DNA of 36,726 nt, taken from positions 1-36,726 of the forward strand of contig JAHLLA010000017.1 of assembly GCA_020444415.1 (NCBI GenBank), read 5' to 3'. Each line of letters begins with the position of its first letter. Positions within the stretch are counted from its first letter, which is position 1. This document shows positions 10,301 through 15,173 of this stretch, piece by piece. This DNA is from Bacteroidota bacterium (GTDB taxonomy: Bacteria > Bacteroidota > Bacteroidia > Bacteroidales > F082). The notes beneath the pieces were generated by a model. That model had not been told where the DNA came from. It saw nothing but the letters and a program-made list of their open reading frames with translations, and did not search any database. The position numbers and the translations under genes were made by a program.

Positions 10301-12278
10301 AACCTTTGCACCGGGTACGGGGACGGTAATTTTTGCCAACGGTAATGAAACAGATACTGTAACAATTTCGGGAACAAACAGTTTCTATAATTTAACTATT
10401 ACCGATAAAACGAGGTTTCTACCCGATACAAACAGTGTAACCAATATTGAAGGAGAATTCATTGCCAACACTAGTAATTGTATTGCCGATTTCAGCACAA
10501 ATCCCAATACAGTTACTTATAATGGAAATAAAGAGCAAAGTGTAATTAATCCGGGAGGAATATATGGTTATGATAACCTGAACTTTACAGGAGACGGGAC
10601 AAAAATACTTCCCGAATCTTCTTTGATGATTCTTGGAAACCTTACCATGGATGCAGCGGTCTCATCTACTGGAAATACAATACTGATGGCTGGAACCGCT
10701 GCTCAAAACATGGGTGGTGCCACTGCTGCTACATTGAATGATCTTACTATCGACAATGCCAGCGGTGTTACCCTTACAAATACTGCCAACACAACGATTT
10801 CGGGAAGTTTGCTGATAAACACTGGAAAGAAATTTGAGATTGCTGCCGGACAAAAACTGACAGTAAACGGATCAATTACCAACAATGCAGGCAGCGAAGG
10901 ATTTATCCTAAATTCAGACGCAACTGGAACTGCTTCGATCATTCACAATTCCGATGATATTGCTGCAACTGTAGAACGATACATCAGTGGCGATGCGGAA
11001 GATTGGCATTTTCTTTCCTCACCTGTTGCTGCACAGGGCATCAGCGGTGATTGGTTGCCATCAGGAACTTATGGAAACGGCACGGGTTACGATTTATACC
11101 TTTGGAACGAACCTACAAGTTGTTGGATATATAAATTAAATACAACTACACCGGTCAACTGGAGCACCGTTCATCCGGGAGCAGATTTTGTGGCTGGCCG
11201 AGGGTATCTCTATTCCGTGGAGGCTGCCAATCCTACCAAATCATTCGCAGGAAGTTTAAACAATGGAGATCAAACAATTCCCATTACTTATAGCAGCTCA
11301 GTGGATTCAGTTAAAGGATTTAATTTGCTTGGCAATCCCTATCCCTCATCCATCGACTGGATGGCAGCTTCTGGTTGGACATATACCGACCTGGTTGAAT
11401 CGGGCGGTGGCTACAATGTGTGGATTTGGAACCCTGCAGCCAATAATTATGGTGTGTATAATTCAGCCGATGCCGATGGTACGGGCACCAATTCCGTTAC
11501 CCGTTACATTGCCCCAATGCAGGGCTTCTTTGTGGAGGCAGCCAACGACGGAAATCTGGGCATGTCGAATTCCATCAGGGTGCATGACGGTGCCGATAAT
11601 TGGTTTAAGAACCAGCAATTACAGCCAAATAATGTAAGCGTCCTCGTATCTTCAGATGCCGGATTAGGATCAGATGAGATACGCCTTGAATTTGGTTACC
11701 CTGAAAAAGAGCATGGCGCTAAAAAACTATTCAGCTATGTTACCACGGCTCCTTCCTTGTATATGCCTTCTGCTTTGGAAGACCTTACGGTCGGGTATTT
11801 CACAACGCCTGACGAAACAGTTAGGGTGCCCGTAAATTTCACTCCGGGCGCAGCCGGCGACTTTACCATGAATTGCCAGTTTGATACTGAAACATTTGAT
11901 ATGGTTTGGCTGGAAGATCGGAAAGAGAATTATTACATGGATTTAAAGCTGATCCCTGAATACAGGTTCAGTGGTACGCCTTCAGATCATGTCGACCGCT
12001 TTGTGCTGTATTTTGGTGCCATGTCGCCACAAGAAAACCGGGAACTCCCTGCCAGGATTTATTATGATGGAAATAAAATGGTTGTTGATCTGTCTTTGGT
12101 TGATCAAAATGCGAACGTGCAAATAGTTGATCTTTTAGGCAGGGTACTATTAACTGCCACCGCTGAGGGGAAACTAACAAACACGTTTACAATTTTAACA
12201 CAAAAACAGATACTGATTGTCCACGTCAGTACCAACAGTGCTTCTATAAGCCGGAAAATATTCATGAATAGATTTTAA
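1347..12278 (+). CDS. Giant secreted repeat protein with T9SS C-terminal sorting domain
   Basis: I chose ATG 1347 over the in-frame TTG at 1335; this gives about 3643 residues. A long N-terminus ends in a hydrophobic signal stretch (STVLLLILIF) with cleavage likely after FGQ near residue 51. Two homologous ~205-residue domains follow (residues ~52-455; each has YSWIDCSSGS, SNGFIRLDG or its variant, and NKWQEVL-like segments). Then comes a right-handed beta-helix with many N-N-x-I repeats (~470-1185), then four large modules starting near 1235, 1700, 2272 and 2904. The modules open with W-x-G...NW...P and hold beta-solenoid repeats; three contain a near-identical block with NLQS-x-NPS and GDVTG-I-IKR. 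A domain shared with Bacteroidota surface proteins (LLGNPYPSSIDW, ~3210-3560) precedes a type A-like sorting domain (VDLLGRVLL...KIFMNRF). It is probably exported by the type IX secretion system as an adhesin or matrix protein. No catalytic site was recognised, and the ligand is unknown. Confidence 0.9.
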   Translation: MKSIFHIISISINYCSQLAAFNCFSWLKSRSLLSTVLLLILIFNHEGTFGQAASFNYDTQTGILGTTYSWIDCSSGSNIVSGDDAQASIAWPFNFAFYDNTYTTTNSLSVATNGFIRLDGTASTSYTAASAYNLSATSIELGQIIAMAVYDDKVGDNGGWVRSLVTGSSPNRIFTIEYNNLEIDYNDGRYTDVQVSFYETTYKVVLKLGTDNIYKDGVDMGIHSGVNNYFDKWQEVLNGTNNAWIEYTPTSPPDPPSPPAASWNYGFSSGTLGTTYSWIDCSSGSFVVSGDDVQAQISWPFEFKYYDNTYTTSKSLSVCSNGFIRLDGIAATDYTSAEVYDLTSGATNLGQIIAIAVYDGNVSASSWVRSLVTGTAPNRVFTIEYNNYEIDYNDGLYANAQVSFYESTNKIILKLGTDNINKSGVDMGLHSGVSTFFNKWQEVLSGTNNTWIEYTPPDVEINATIGTSLAYYPTLKNAFDKINDGTHQGVITIKINNSTTEPVSAVLNNSGSGSASYSSINMYPTKTGLSISGNLGSPLIDLNGADNVTIDGRVNATGSTADLKIINSSTSTNSTIRLVNKAQNNTIKYCTIEGSETMTNGGVVFLSTTSSSGGNSYNTIEYNNITNSTDANRPVNAICSQGTTGKENSDNIISNNNIYDFLNRSSSSNGICLSDNSSNFTINGNSFYETASFVPTASVTYYIIYINNTSTSGCLISNNYIGGSAPQCGGTAWTKTNVTNNAFYGLYIAAGETSTNSIQNNTIQNFNWSNSGTAQWIGMRISGGNANIGTVTGNTIGAQTGTESVELACAATTGSVDSYGIYITSTGTVNISNNSIGSIKTTSTTSVPYSFRGIFKGGNIAGDLYIIDNLIGSLSTANSIQASTSVTSALGQNVYGIRSDGTGNTEIHGNTVANLFCAYNYATATKGQVAGIYTTNGINKITENEIRNLSSSSPSNDSNSNAAVIGISQQSSIGGQMVSNNTVYNLSSAYTGTRAVSVMGIYYYGGTNGTDTISENFIHSLDLASTSPVATPSTIIGIKIYAGTNFVYNNIVSIGTSLTKGCSVYGILENGNTSHTNKFYFNTVYIGGSISVETASTYAFYNLTNTSTRDFRDNLFYNARSGGTTGSHYAIRIAGTANLTIDYNDYYVSGTGGILGQVVSTDKTDLTSWQSATGQDASSLNTNPNFTSAGGTDADDYVTTASLPGIAITGVTTDYDGITRSDPPKMGALEVSPTFTWQGNTSTDFATAINWVEGSVPPDGANISFATTPANDCYLDHNRTLNNITNTSAKKLVLNAYQLTITGDIVSVTSNQIDASTSSSSVIFAGNAAQSIPNGGFVSNTIDALTLNNEHGLIQNGDLTLPTGFTLTNGDYSIGANTLTINGAISTTSGSLTGGSTSNINIGGSGASTTLPAVSLNNLTLNRANGITMGGALSIGGTLTLTSGTLTLGPDTTTISGNSPIRTTGNIDASNSSSTLLFSNTSAITLVASLFTGSINNLTVNGAGVTAGSDLTINGILNLQSANPSATKGGLDMSTYTLNMESASTTTGVGDVTGVIKRDHTFIGNVQYSFGNQFTTITFINTGTKPGWISCKVSIGLAPSWKSDAVKREYSFAKDAGTDNVIMNLHYLDAELNGDELDESKLVLWDHHNLPTPNYLTEPHGKSNYDPTNNWVGIGGMGIGYVAPTATHDDKLWGFDYSNVTRIIWTGLDNTNEGDWSSSGNWNGGVPTSTDDILIPAGLSTSYPYTNSNPGTVPALAKTIEIEAGASVTVDSYDITISGSTGAWLNNGVFNAGTGKVIFNKGSAPYSYIVNISGTTNFNTIEVADDTYIQPASGSIIRIGGALIAGNNSILDFIATSNTIEYSGGSQDVLNPIGPGTDNGYYNLILSGSGTKTLSGTPMIITGNFNIKGTTTVTVAASVDVWGDLFIDEGTTIEAGAYTYNIGGNITNNGTFTASVGNTIVLNGTSIQSVDGSSTPANFYNLTIDNNAGVVFYKDLNVYLTLSLSNGNLKFGGNTLGINGTISQTSGHIETITTSSLAFGGTTALSLAANLFDTPPTINNLSINRTGGVEFSSNLTVNGILNLQSANPSSTKGTLDIGSDTLNMGENATTTGIGDVTGIIKREHTFTTNTEYTYGSQYTTINFIDENLAPTWICVKVSIGSVPAWTPWSPSPNGKVKRLYQFSCSDNSSTAQTNINTRYLLSELDATYNDEHKLIFWHKSASFAGGAPHEHGKSSQNLTNHVIGLTGLIFGTWASDDLDESQMGMAYSLTAKNTWKGEVAGHETEWEQSQNWTAGNVPLSTDDVLIPGGLAYYPSLTASANAVTKSIEIDPGASITANSYNITVSGSGGAWVNEGTFIPGTGTVTFDHGVLTEFVTVAGITNFYNIHISGNTTLVAVPGCTFRIGGAATGTPGQSRGDWSAVNSTVEWNGVNQNINNPPGTDGSSGYYNLILSGSGTKTMPSSALNVRGDFTISGTATAVASDSIYVFGNTTIESGTTFDQGIYTHLLRGNFENNGTFNPTSGGGITFNGTTVQTISGSSTSSFDNLTIENLQGITLETNINVNNLLTFNNGTLSVGANTLGINGSVSNPSGNIEVAANSSLSFGGTSAIILNNNLFNGNPTINNLTINRSGGVTLGNENITVDGTLTLTSGTLAIAANTLTLVGNAPVRTSGNIDVSHTSATLAFENTAAITLPALLFSGNVNNLTIDGAGGITAGGDFTLDGILNLQSVNPSSVKGSLDMSSYTLTMGATSTTIGQGDVTGIIKRTSIESNTTYSMGNQYTTIYFPNVGTLPTEISLKVSLGSAPSWRTGAIERVYDFIQTGGSETEAVLQSHYLDSELNGNNEAELVQFMHIYAYPLTVEYGRSDYNTNENWVSVSHVNVGVFSSVFGAIEMVVDEHELQDLTWNGSTSTSWVTATNWTPQGAPSDETVVTIPDAATTTFDPFIPETAICEKVIIESGGILNSVDNGQVTVKGARGAWVNNGTFAPGTGTVIFANGNETDTVTISGTNSFYNLTITDKTRFLPDTNSVTNIEGEFIANTSNCIADFSTNPNTVTYNGNKEQSVINPGGIYGYDNLNFTGDGTKILPESSLMILGNLTMDAAVSSTGNTILMAGTAAQNMGGATAATLNDLTIDNASGVTLTNTANTTISGSLLINTGKKFEIAAGQKLTVNGSITNNAGSEGFILNSDATGTASIIHNSDDIAATVERYISGDAEDWHFLSSPVAAQGISGDWLPSGTYGNGTGYDLYLWNEPTSCWIYKLNTTTPVNWSTVHPGADFVAGRGYLYSVEAANPTKSFAGSLNNGDQTIPITYSSSVDSVKGFNLLGNPYPSSIDWMAASGWTYTDLVESGGGYNVWIWNPAANNYGVYNSADADGTGTNSVTRYIAPMQGFFVEAANDGNLGMSNSIRVHDGADNWFKNQQLQPNNVSVLVSSDAGLGSDEIRLEFGYPEKEHGAKKLFSYVTTAPSLYMPSALEDLTVGYFTTPDETVRVPVNFTPGAAGDFTMNCQFDTETFDMVWLEDRKENYYMDLKLIPEYRFSGTPSDHVDRFVLYFGAMSPQENRELPARIYYDGNKMVVDLSLVDQNANVQIVDLLGRVLLTATAEGKLTNTFTILTQKQILIVHVSTNSASISRKIFMNRF
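1499..2710 (+). repeat. Tandem duplication of a ~205-residue N-terminal domain in the giant gene
   Basis: The protein segment encoded by about 1499-2100 recurs at about 2121-2710. Both copies share the cysteine-containing YSWIDCSSGS segment, the NGFIRLDG segment, EIDYNDG, and the VDMG-HSGV and KWQEVL blocks in the same order. A proline-rich linker (TSPPDPPSPPA) separates them. The third positions have drifted at DNA level, so the duplication is not recent. Confidence 0.9.
5049..10974 (+). repeat. Four tandem modules of the giant protein (three full, one short)
   Basis: Module starts are marked by tryptophan-rich openings: WQGNTSTDF near 5049, WTGLDNTNEGDW near 6451, WKGEVAGHETEW near 8161 and WNGSTSTSW near 10057. 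The first three each contain the block NLQS-x-NPS, then GDVTG-[IV]-IKR, then a Y-[ST]-x-G-[NS]-Q-[FY]-TTI stretch (near 5900, 7590 and 9525). The last lacks this block and leads into the C-terminal domain. Module length grows from roughly 470 to 630 residues through additional beta-solenoid repeats. Confidence 0.8.
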
Positions 12279-12379
12279 AAAATGAACAAATTATCAATTT
12301 ATAAAAATCCTTATTTGAAAATATCTTCACAAACAGAAGGTGCTTTCACGACGATAACGAGCCTAATTATTCTATAGTT

Positions 12380-13003
12380 ATGAAAACACTTATTTGTGAT
12401 GACCATAAGATCGTTCGTGCCGGCATAAAGCAACTGCTGCAGCAATGGCCTGGTAATCTTATTAAAGAAGCTGGTAATGGTACAGAAGCGATTGAAATGT
12501 TGCAAAAGAACGATTTTGATATTGTATTGCTGGATGTTTCGCTTCCGGGGATTAGCGGTTTGGAGTTATTGGAAATAATTAAAAAAAGATGGCGTGCTAC
12601 AAATGTACTTATGCTAAGTGTGTATTCCAAAGAACAAGATGCTATTCGTGCCTTTAAACTTGGAGCCTCAGGATATTTAGCAACAGATGCCGCATTGGAA
12701 GAATTATTTATTGCTGTGAAAAGAATAGCGGCTGGTGGGAAATACATTTCTAGTGCTATTGCTGAAAAACTTGCGGACAATCTTTTGAACTCAAATAATA
12801 CACTCAAACATAACATGCTCTCAAAACGGGAATTCGTAACCATGATCAAGTTGGCTAAAGGGGAGTCGCTTAAGGAAATAGGCAATGAGCTATCCATTTC
12901 AAACAAAACTGTAAGTACTTACAGGGCGCGGATTATGAAGAAAATGAATCTATACAATAACAGCCAGTTGACCAGGTATTGCATGGAACATGAGTTGATA
13001 TAA
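12380..13003 (+). CDS. LuxR/NarL-family response regulator with an atypical receiver
   Basis: This 207-residue protein has an N-terminal receiver and a C-terminal LuxR/GerE helix-turn-helix. Acidic residues D7 and D8, the phosphoacceptor D52 (LLDVSLPG) and the switch residue S80 are present. The conserved receiver lysine, expected at position 102 (SGYLTKDA in relatives), is threonine (SGYLATDA). The HTH spans about 145-205 with LSKRE, LSISNKTVSTYRARI and KKMNL. It lies about 100 nt after the giant gene on the same strand without a visible terminator between, so co-transcription is likely. No kinase is adjacent on this strand; the NarL-type kinase at 19242 is the nearest candidate partner. Losing the lysine usually weakens coupling of phosphorylation to output, so the protein may act partly independently of phosphorylation (inference). 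Confidence 0.93.
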   Translation: MKTLICDDHKIVRAGIKQLLQQWPGNLIKEAGNGTEAIEMLQKNDFDIVLLDVSLPGISGLELLEIIKKRWRATNVLMLSVYSKEQDAIRAFKLGASGYLATDAALEELFIAVKRIAAGGKYISSAIAEKLADNLLNSNNTLKHNMLSKREFVTMIKLAKGESLKEIGNELSISNKTVSTYRARIMKKMNLYNNSQLTRYCMEHELI

Positions 13004-13063
13004 ATTGATAACTGATAAATAGTCGAAATAAAAATTAATATTAATAAAAAACAATGCGTATGG

Positions 13064-13125
13064 GACACGAAACATAGGGGGATTCAAAGACCCCAGGGAA
13101 AAAGGCACCTATTCCCGGCCTGTGT
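13064..13125 (+). other. Structured RNA or terminator candidate before the fimbrial operon
   Basis: In otherwise AT-rich DNA a G/C-rich island can form two adjacent hairpins. One is GGGG (13077-13080) with CCCC (13091-13094). The other is GGGAA (13096-13100) with TTCCC (13112-13116), extended by AGG (13103-13105) and CCT (13108-13110). ACAC (13064-13067) and GTGT (13122-13125) could close a three-way junction. No T-tract follows. It could end the regulator transcript or be a structured 5' UTR of the DUF4402 gene. I do not recognise it as a known riboswitch class. Confidence 0.35.
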
Positions 13126-13133
13126 ATTATTCA

Positions 13134-13141
13134 TAAAATTG
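13134..13141 (+). promoter_or_regulatory. Possible -7 box for the fimbrial operon
   Basis: TAAAATTG resembles the relaxed Bacteroidota -7 box (TANNNTTG) seen in the shared promoter modules. It lies about 65 nt before the ATG at 13206. No palindrome of the shared module occurs at the matching upstream position and no clear -33 element is visible, so support is weak. Confidence 0.3.
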
Positions 13142-13205
13142 AAGCACATTTACAACAGGTGCAAAAATTAATAAACAAAAATTTTTAATTAAAAATTATC
13201 TTATT

Positions 13206-13730
13206 ATGAAAAATCAATTATTTAAATTCTTGGCTATCATGATGATAGTCGGTTTCTCGGGCAACGTAATGGCCCAAGATGTAACAGACACAGAGTCTAA
13301 TGATGCCAATGCTCAAATACTGAGCGCGATAGCACTTACGGTTGGAGATCCGTTGGAGTTTGGAGGTATTATCCCAGATGGTTCTACTGACGGAACAGTT
13401 GAAATTACAACTGCAGGTGTCAGAAACCTAACAACTGTAACAGGTGTAACTGCATCTACTACACCAACGGCTGCTTCTTACACTGTTACAGGTACAGGCT
13501 TAGTTCCTTATACGATTACTATTCCCACGGCTTCGTTTAATATTACCAATACAACGGGTAGCGGTGGTGAAACGATGGCAATAACAGCTATGACCTGCTC
13601 TGACGGGCTTAGTCATACTTTTGATGCTAGTGGCAATGATGCTTTTACAGTTGGTGGTACCCTAACTGTACCAGCCGCTCAAGCACCGGGATATTACACC
13701 GGAACTTTCGATGTTACAGTAGAATACTAA
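13206..13730 (+). CDS. DUF4402 family protein, probable major fimbrial subunit
   Basis: This 174-residue exported protein has a signal peptide (MKNQLFKFLAIMMIVGFSGNVMAQ, cleavage after AQ). The mature part has the DUF4402 pattern: L-x-FGGI near 51, a GTVEITTAG strand, a central YTVTGTG stretch, and the C-terminal signature FTVGGTLTVPAAQAPGYYTGTFDVTVEY. DUF4402 proteins are small beta-sandwich proteins often found beside periplasmic chaperones and ushers, and are thought to be pilin-like subunits. It is the first gene of a putative operon with the chaperone at 13823, a second DUF4402 gene and the usher-like gene. A strong terminator directly after its stop suggests that it is made in excess over the downstream genes, as expected for a major subunit. 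The assignment as a structural subunit is inference. Confidence 0.85.
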   Translation: MKNQLFKFLAIMMIVGFSGNVMAQDVTDTESNDANAQILSAIALTVGDPLEFGGIIPDGSTDGTVEITTAGVRNLTTVTGVTASTTPTAASYTVTGTGLVPYTITIPTASFNITNTTGSGGETMAITAMTCSDGLSHTFDASGNDAFTVGGTLTVPAAQAPGYYTGTFDVTVEY

Positions 13731-13747
13731 TGTATGAGCTTTGCAAA

Positions 13748-13778
13748 AAGGGGGATGGCAAAATTTCCCATCCCCCTT
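13748..13778 (+). terminator. Intergenic terminator/attenuator after the first subunit gene
   Basis: AAGGGGGATGG (13748-13758) pairs perfectly with CCATCCCCCTT (13768-13778) around a 9-nt loop, an 11-bp G/C-rich stem followed by CTTTTC. It lies between the DUF4402 gene and the chaperone gene, 45 nt before the next ATG. Partial read-through would give much subunit mRNA and little chaperone and usher mRNA. Confidence 0.75.
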
Positions 13779-13822
13779 CTTTTCACAAACAAAAAAATGA
13801 TTTCTATACACATTGAATTAAT

Positions 13823-14656
13823 ATGAAAAGTATGGCAAAAAAAATTTTAGCAATACTGCTCCTCTTGTTAAGTATGGGTTTCCAATCTTTTGCACAAGGC
13901 GATTTGTTGATTACCCCAACACGGGTAGTTTTTGAAGGAAGAAAACAATCACAAGCCATTTATTTGGTAAACGTAGGACAAGAAAAAGCCACCTATTCGG
14001 TATCTTTTATCGAAAATGACCAAACAGAAGAGGGTGGGTATACCAGAGTTGACCCATCAGCCAAAGATAAAATGTTTGCCGAACCATACCTGCGTTTCTA
14101 TCCCAGAACAATTTCACTGGAACCCGGAGAATCACAGACCATAAAACTACAATGCAGGAGAACTCCCGAAATGAAAGATGGAGAATACCGTTCTCATCTG
14201 TATTTCAGATCGGAAGTAAACTATGAACCATTAGGCGAATCAGAACCTGATACAATTAATACGATTTCAGTAAAGTTGACTCCAGTTTATGGAATTAGTA
14301 TTCCTGTCATAATACGATCTGGTGCAGTAAATGCCAATGCTACTTTAAGTGATCTTGGACTGGAAACCCAGGATATGGAAACAAAACTAAACTTTCACTT
14401 AAATAGAACCGGGAACAAATCATTGTACGGTAACCTAATAGCAGAGTATGTTCCTGTAAAAGGCAAACCTTACCAAATAGGAGCTATTAACAACCTGGCT
14501 GTTTACACCAACATCAACAAACGCAAGGTATCTTTAATGTTAAATCTTTCACCCGAAACAAAACTCAACAGAGGAAAAATAAGGCTCCGATTTACTTCAG
14601 CAAATGACACCAGGAATCAAGAAATATTTGCAGAAGCAGAACTTGAATTAAAATAA
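13823..14656 (+). CDS. PapD-like periplasmic fimbrial chaperone
   Basis: The 277-residue protein starts with a signal peptide (MAKKILAILLLLLSMGFQSFAQ; ATG 13823 or the internal Met4). The first ~120 mature residues look like the N-terminal immunoglobulin-like domain of PapD-type chaperones: LLITPTRVVFEGRKQSQAI, then LRFYPRTISLEPGESQTIKL, then a YRSHLYFR edge strand. A second beta-rich domain follows (~145-277). In chaperone-usher systems such proteins bind subunits by donor-strand complementation and carry them to the usher. Only 4 nt separate its stop from the second DUF4402 gene, which supports an operon. Sequence similarity to classical PapD is low; it fits the divergent chaperones found beside DUF4402 genes. 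Confidence 0.8.
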   Translation: MKSMAKKILAILLLLLSMGFQSFAQGDLLITPTRVVFEGRKQSQAIYLVNVGQEKATYSVSFIENDQTEEGGYTRVDPSAKDKMFAEPYLRFYPRTISLEPGESQTIKLQCRRTPEMKDGEYRSHLYFRSEVNYEPLGESEPDTINTISVKLTPVYGISIPVIIRSGAVNANATLSDLGLETQDMETKLNFHLNRTGNKSLYGNLIAEYVPVKGKPYQIGAINNLAVYTNINKRKVSLMLNLSPETKLNRGKIRLRFTSANDTRNQEIFAEAELELK

Positions 14657-14660
14657 AGAC

Positions 14661-15173
14661 ATGAAAAATTTTTACACAAATAATTGTCTTTTAAAATTGT
14701 TGCTAATTTCAACAGTTTACTTCATTTATACAGGCACTGCTTATGCGCAGCCTGAATTACCACCAAGAACCATAACCGCAGTAGCTACACAACCTATTGA
14801 TTTTGGCAAGTTTGTAGTTACAGGGAATGGTACCATTACTGTAAATTATGATGGTACAAGAAGTGCAACAGGCGGTGTTATCGTAATACCCAGTTCAATT
14901 GTTCAACCTGCTATATTTGAAATTAAGCTATGTCAAGGCAGAGAAGTTACCATAACATATGACCCTTTTGTATACATAAACGGGGACAATGGTGGCTCAC
15001 TCAAACTTAATGTTGGTGATACTGAAAAGGGACCGAGTGGTTCACATTTTCCTGTAACCAGCGATTGCAACTTTATTACCACCTTACGGGTTGGGGGAAC
15101 CCTTGAAGTTACGGGTGGTTCACCAACTGGCATATATACTGGCAGTTTCTCGATAGATTTTACACAGGAATAA
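14661..15173 (+). CDS. Second DUF4402-like exported protein, probable minor subunit or adhesin
   Basis: The 170-residue protein has a signal peptide ending near TAYAQ (residue ~29). It keeps the DUF4402 features IDFGKFVV, GTITVNYDGTRSATGGV and the C-terminal LRVGGTLEVTGGSPTGIYTGSFSIDF. Unlike the first subunit, its mature part has two cysteines (in ELKLCQG-like and SDCNF contexts) that could form a disulfide. It differs strongly from the first subunit in the middle third. Position between chaperone and usher suggests a minor, tip or anchor subunit (inference). Its stop overlaps the next start by one base (TAATG at 15171-15175), indicating translational coupling. Confidence 0.75.
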   Translation: MKNFYTNNCLLKLLLISTVYFIYTGTAYAQPELPPRTITAVATQPIDFGKFVVTGNGTITVNYDGTRSATGGVIVIPSSIVQPAIFEIKLCQGREVTITYDPFVYINGDNGGSLKLNVGDTEKGPSGSHFPVTSDCNFITTLRVGGTLEVTGGSPTGIYTGSFSIDFTQE

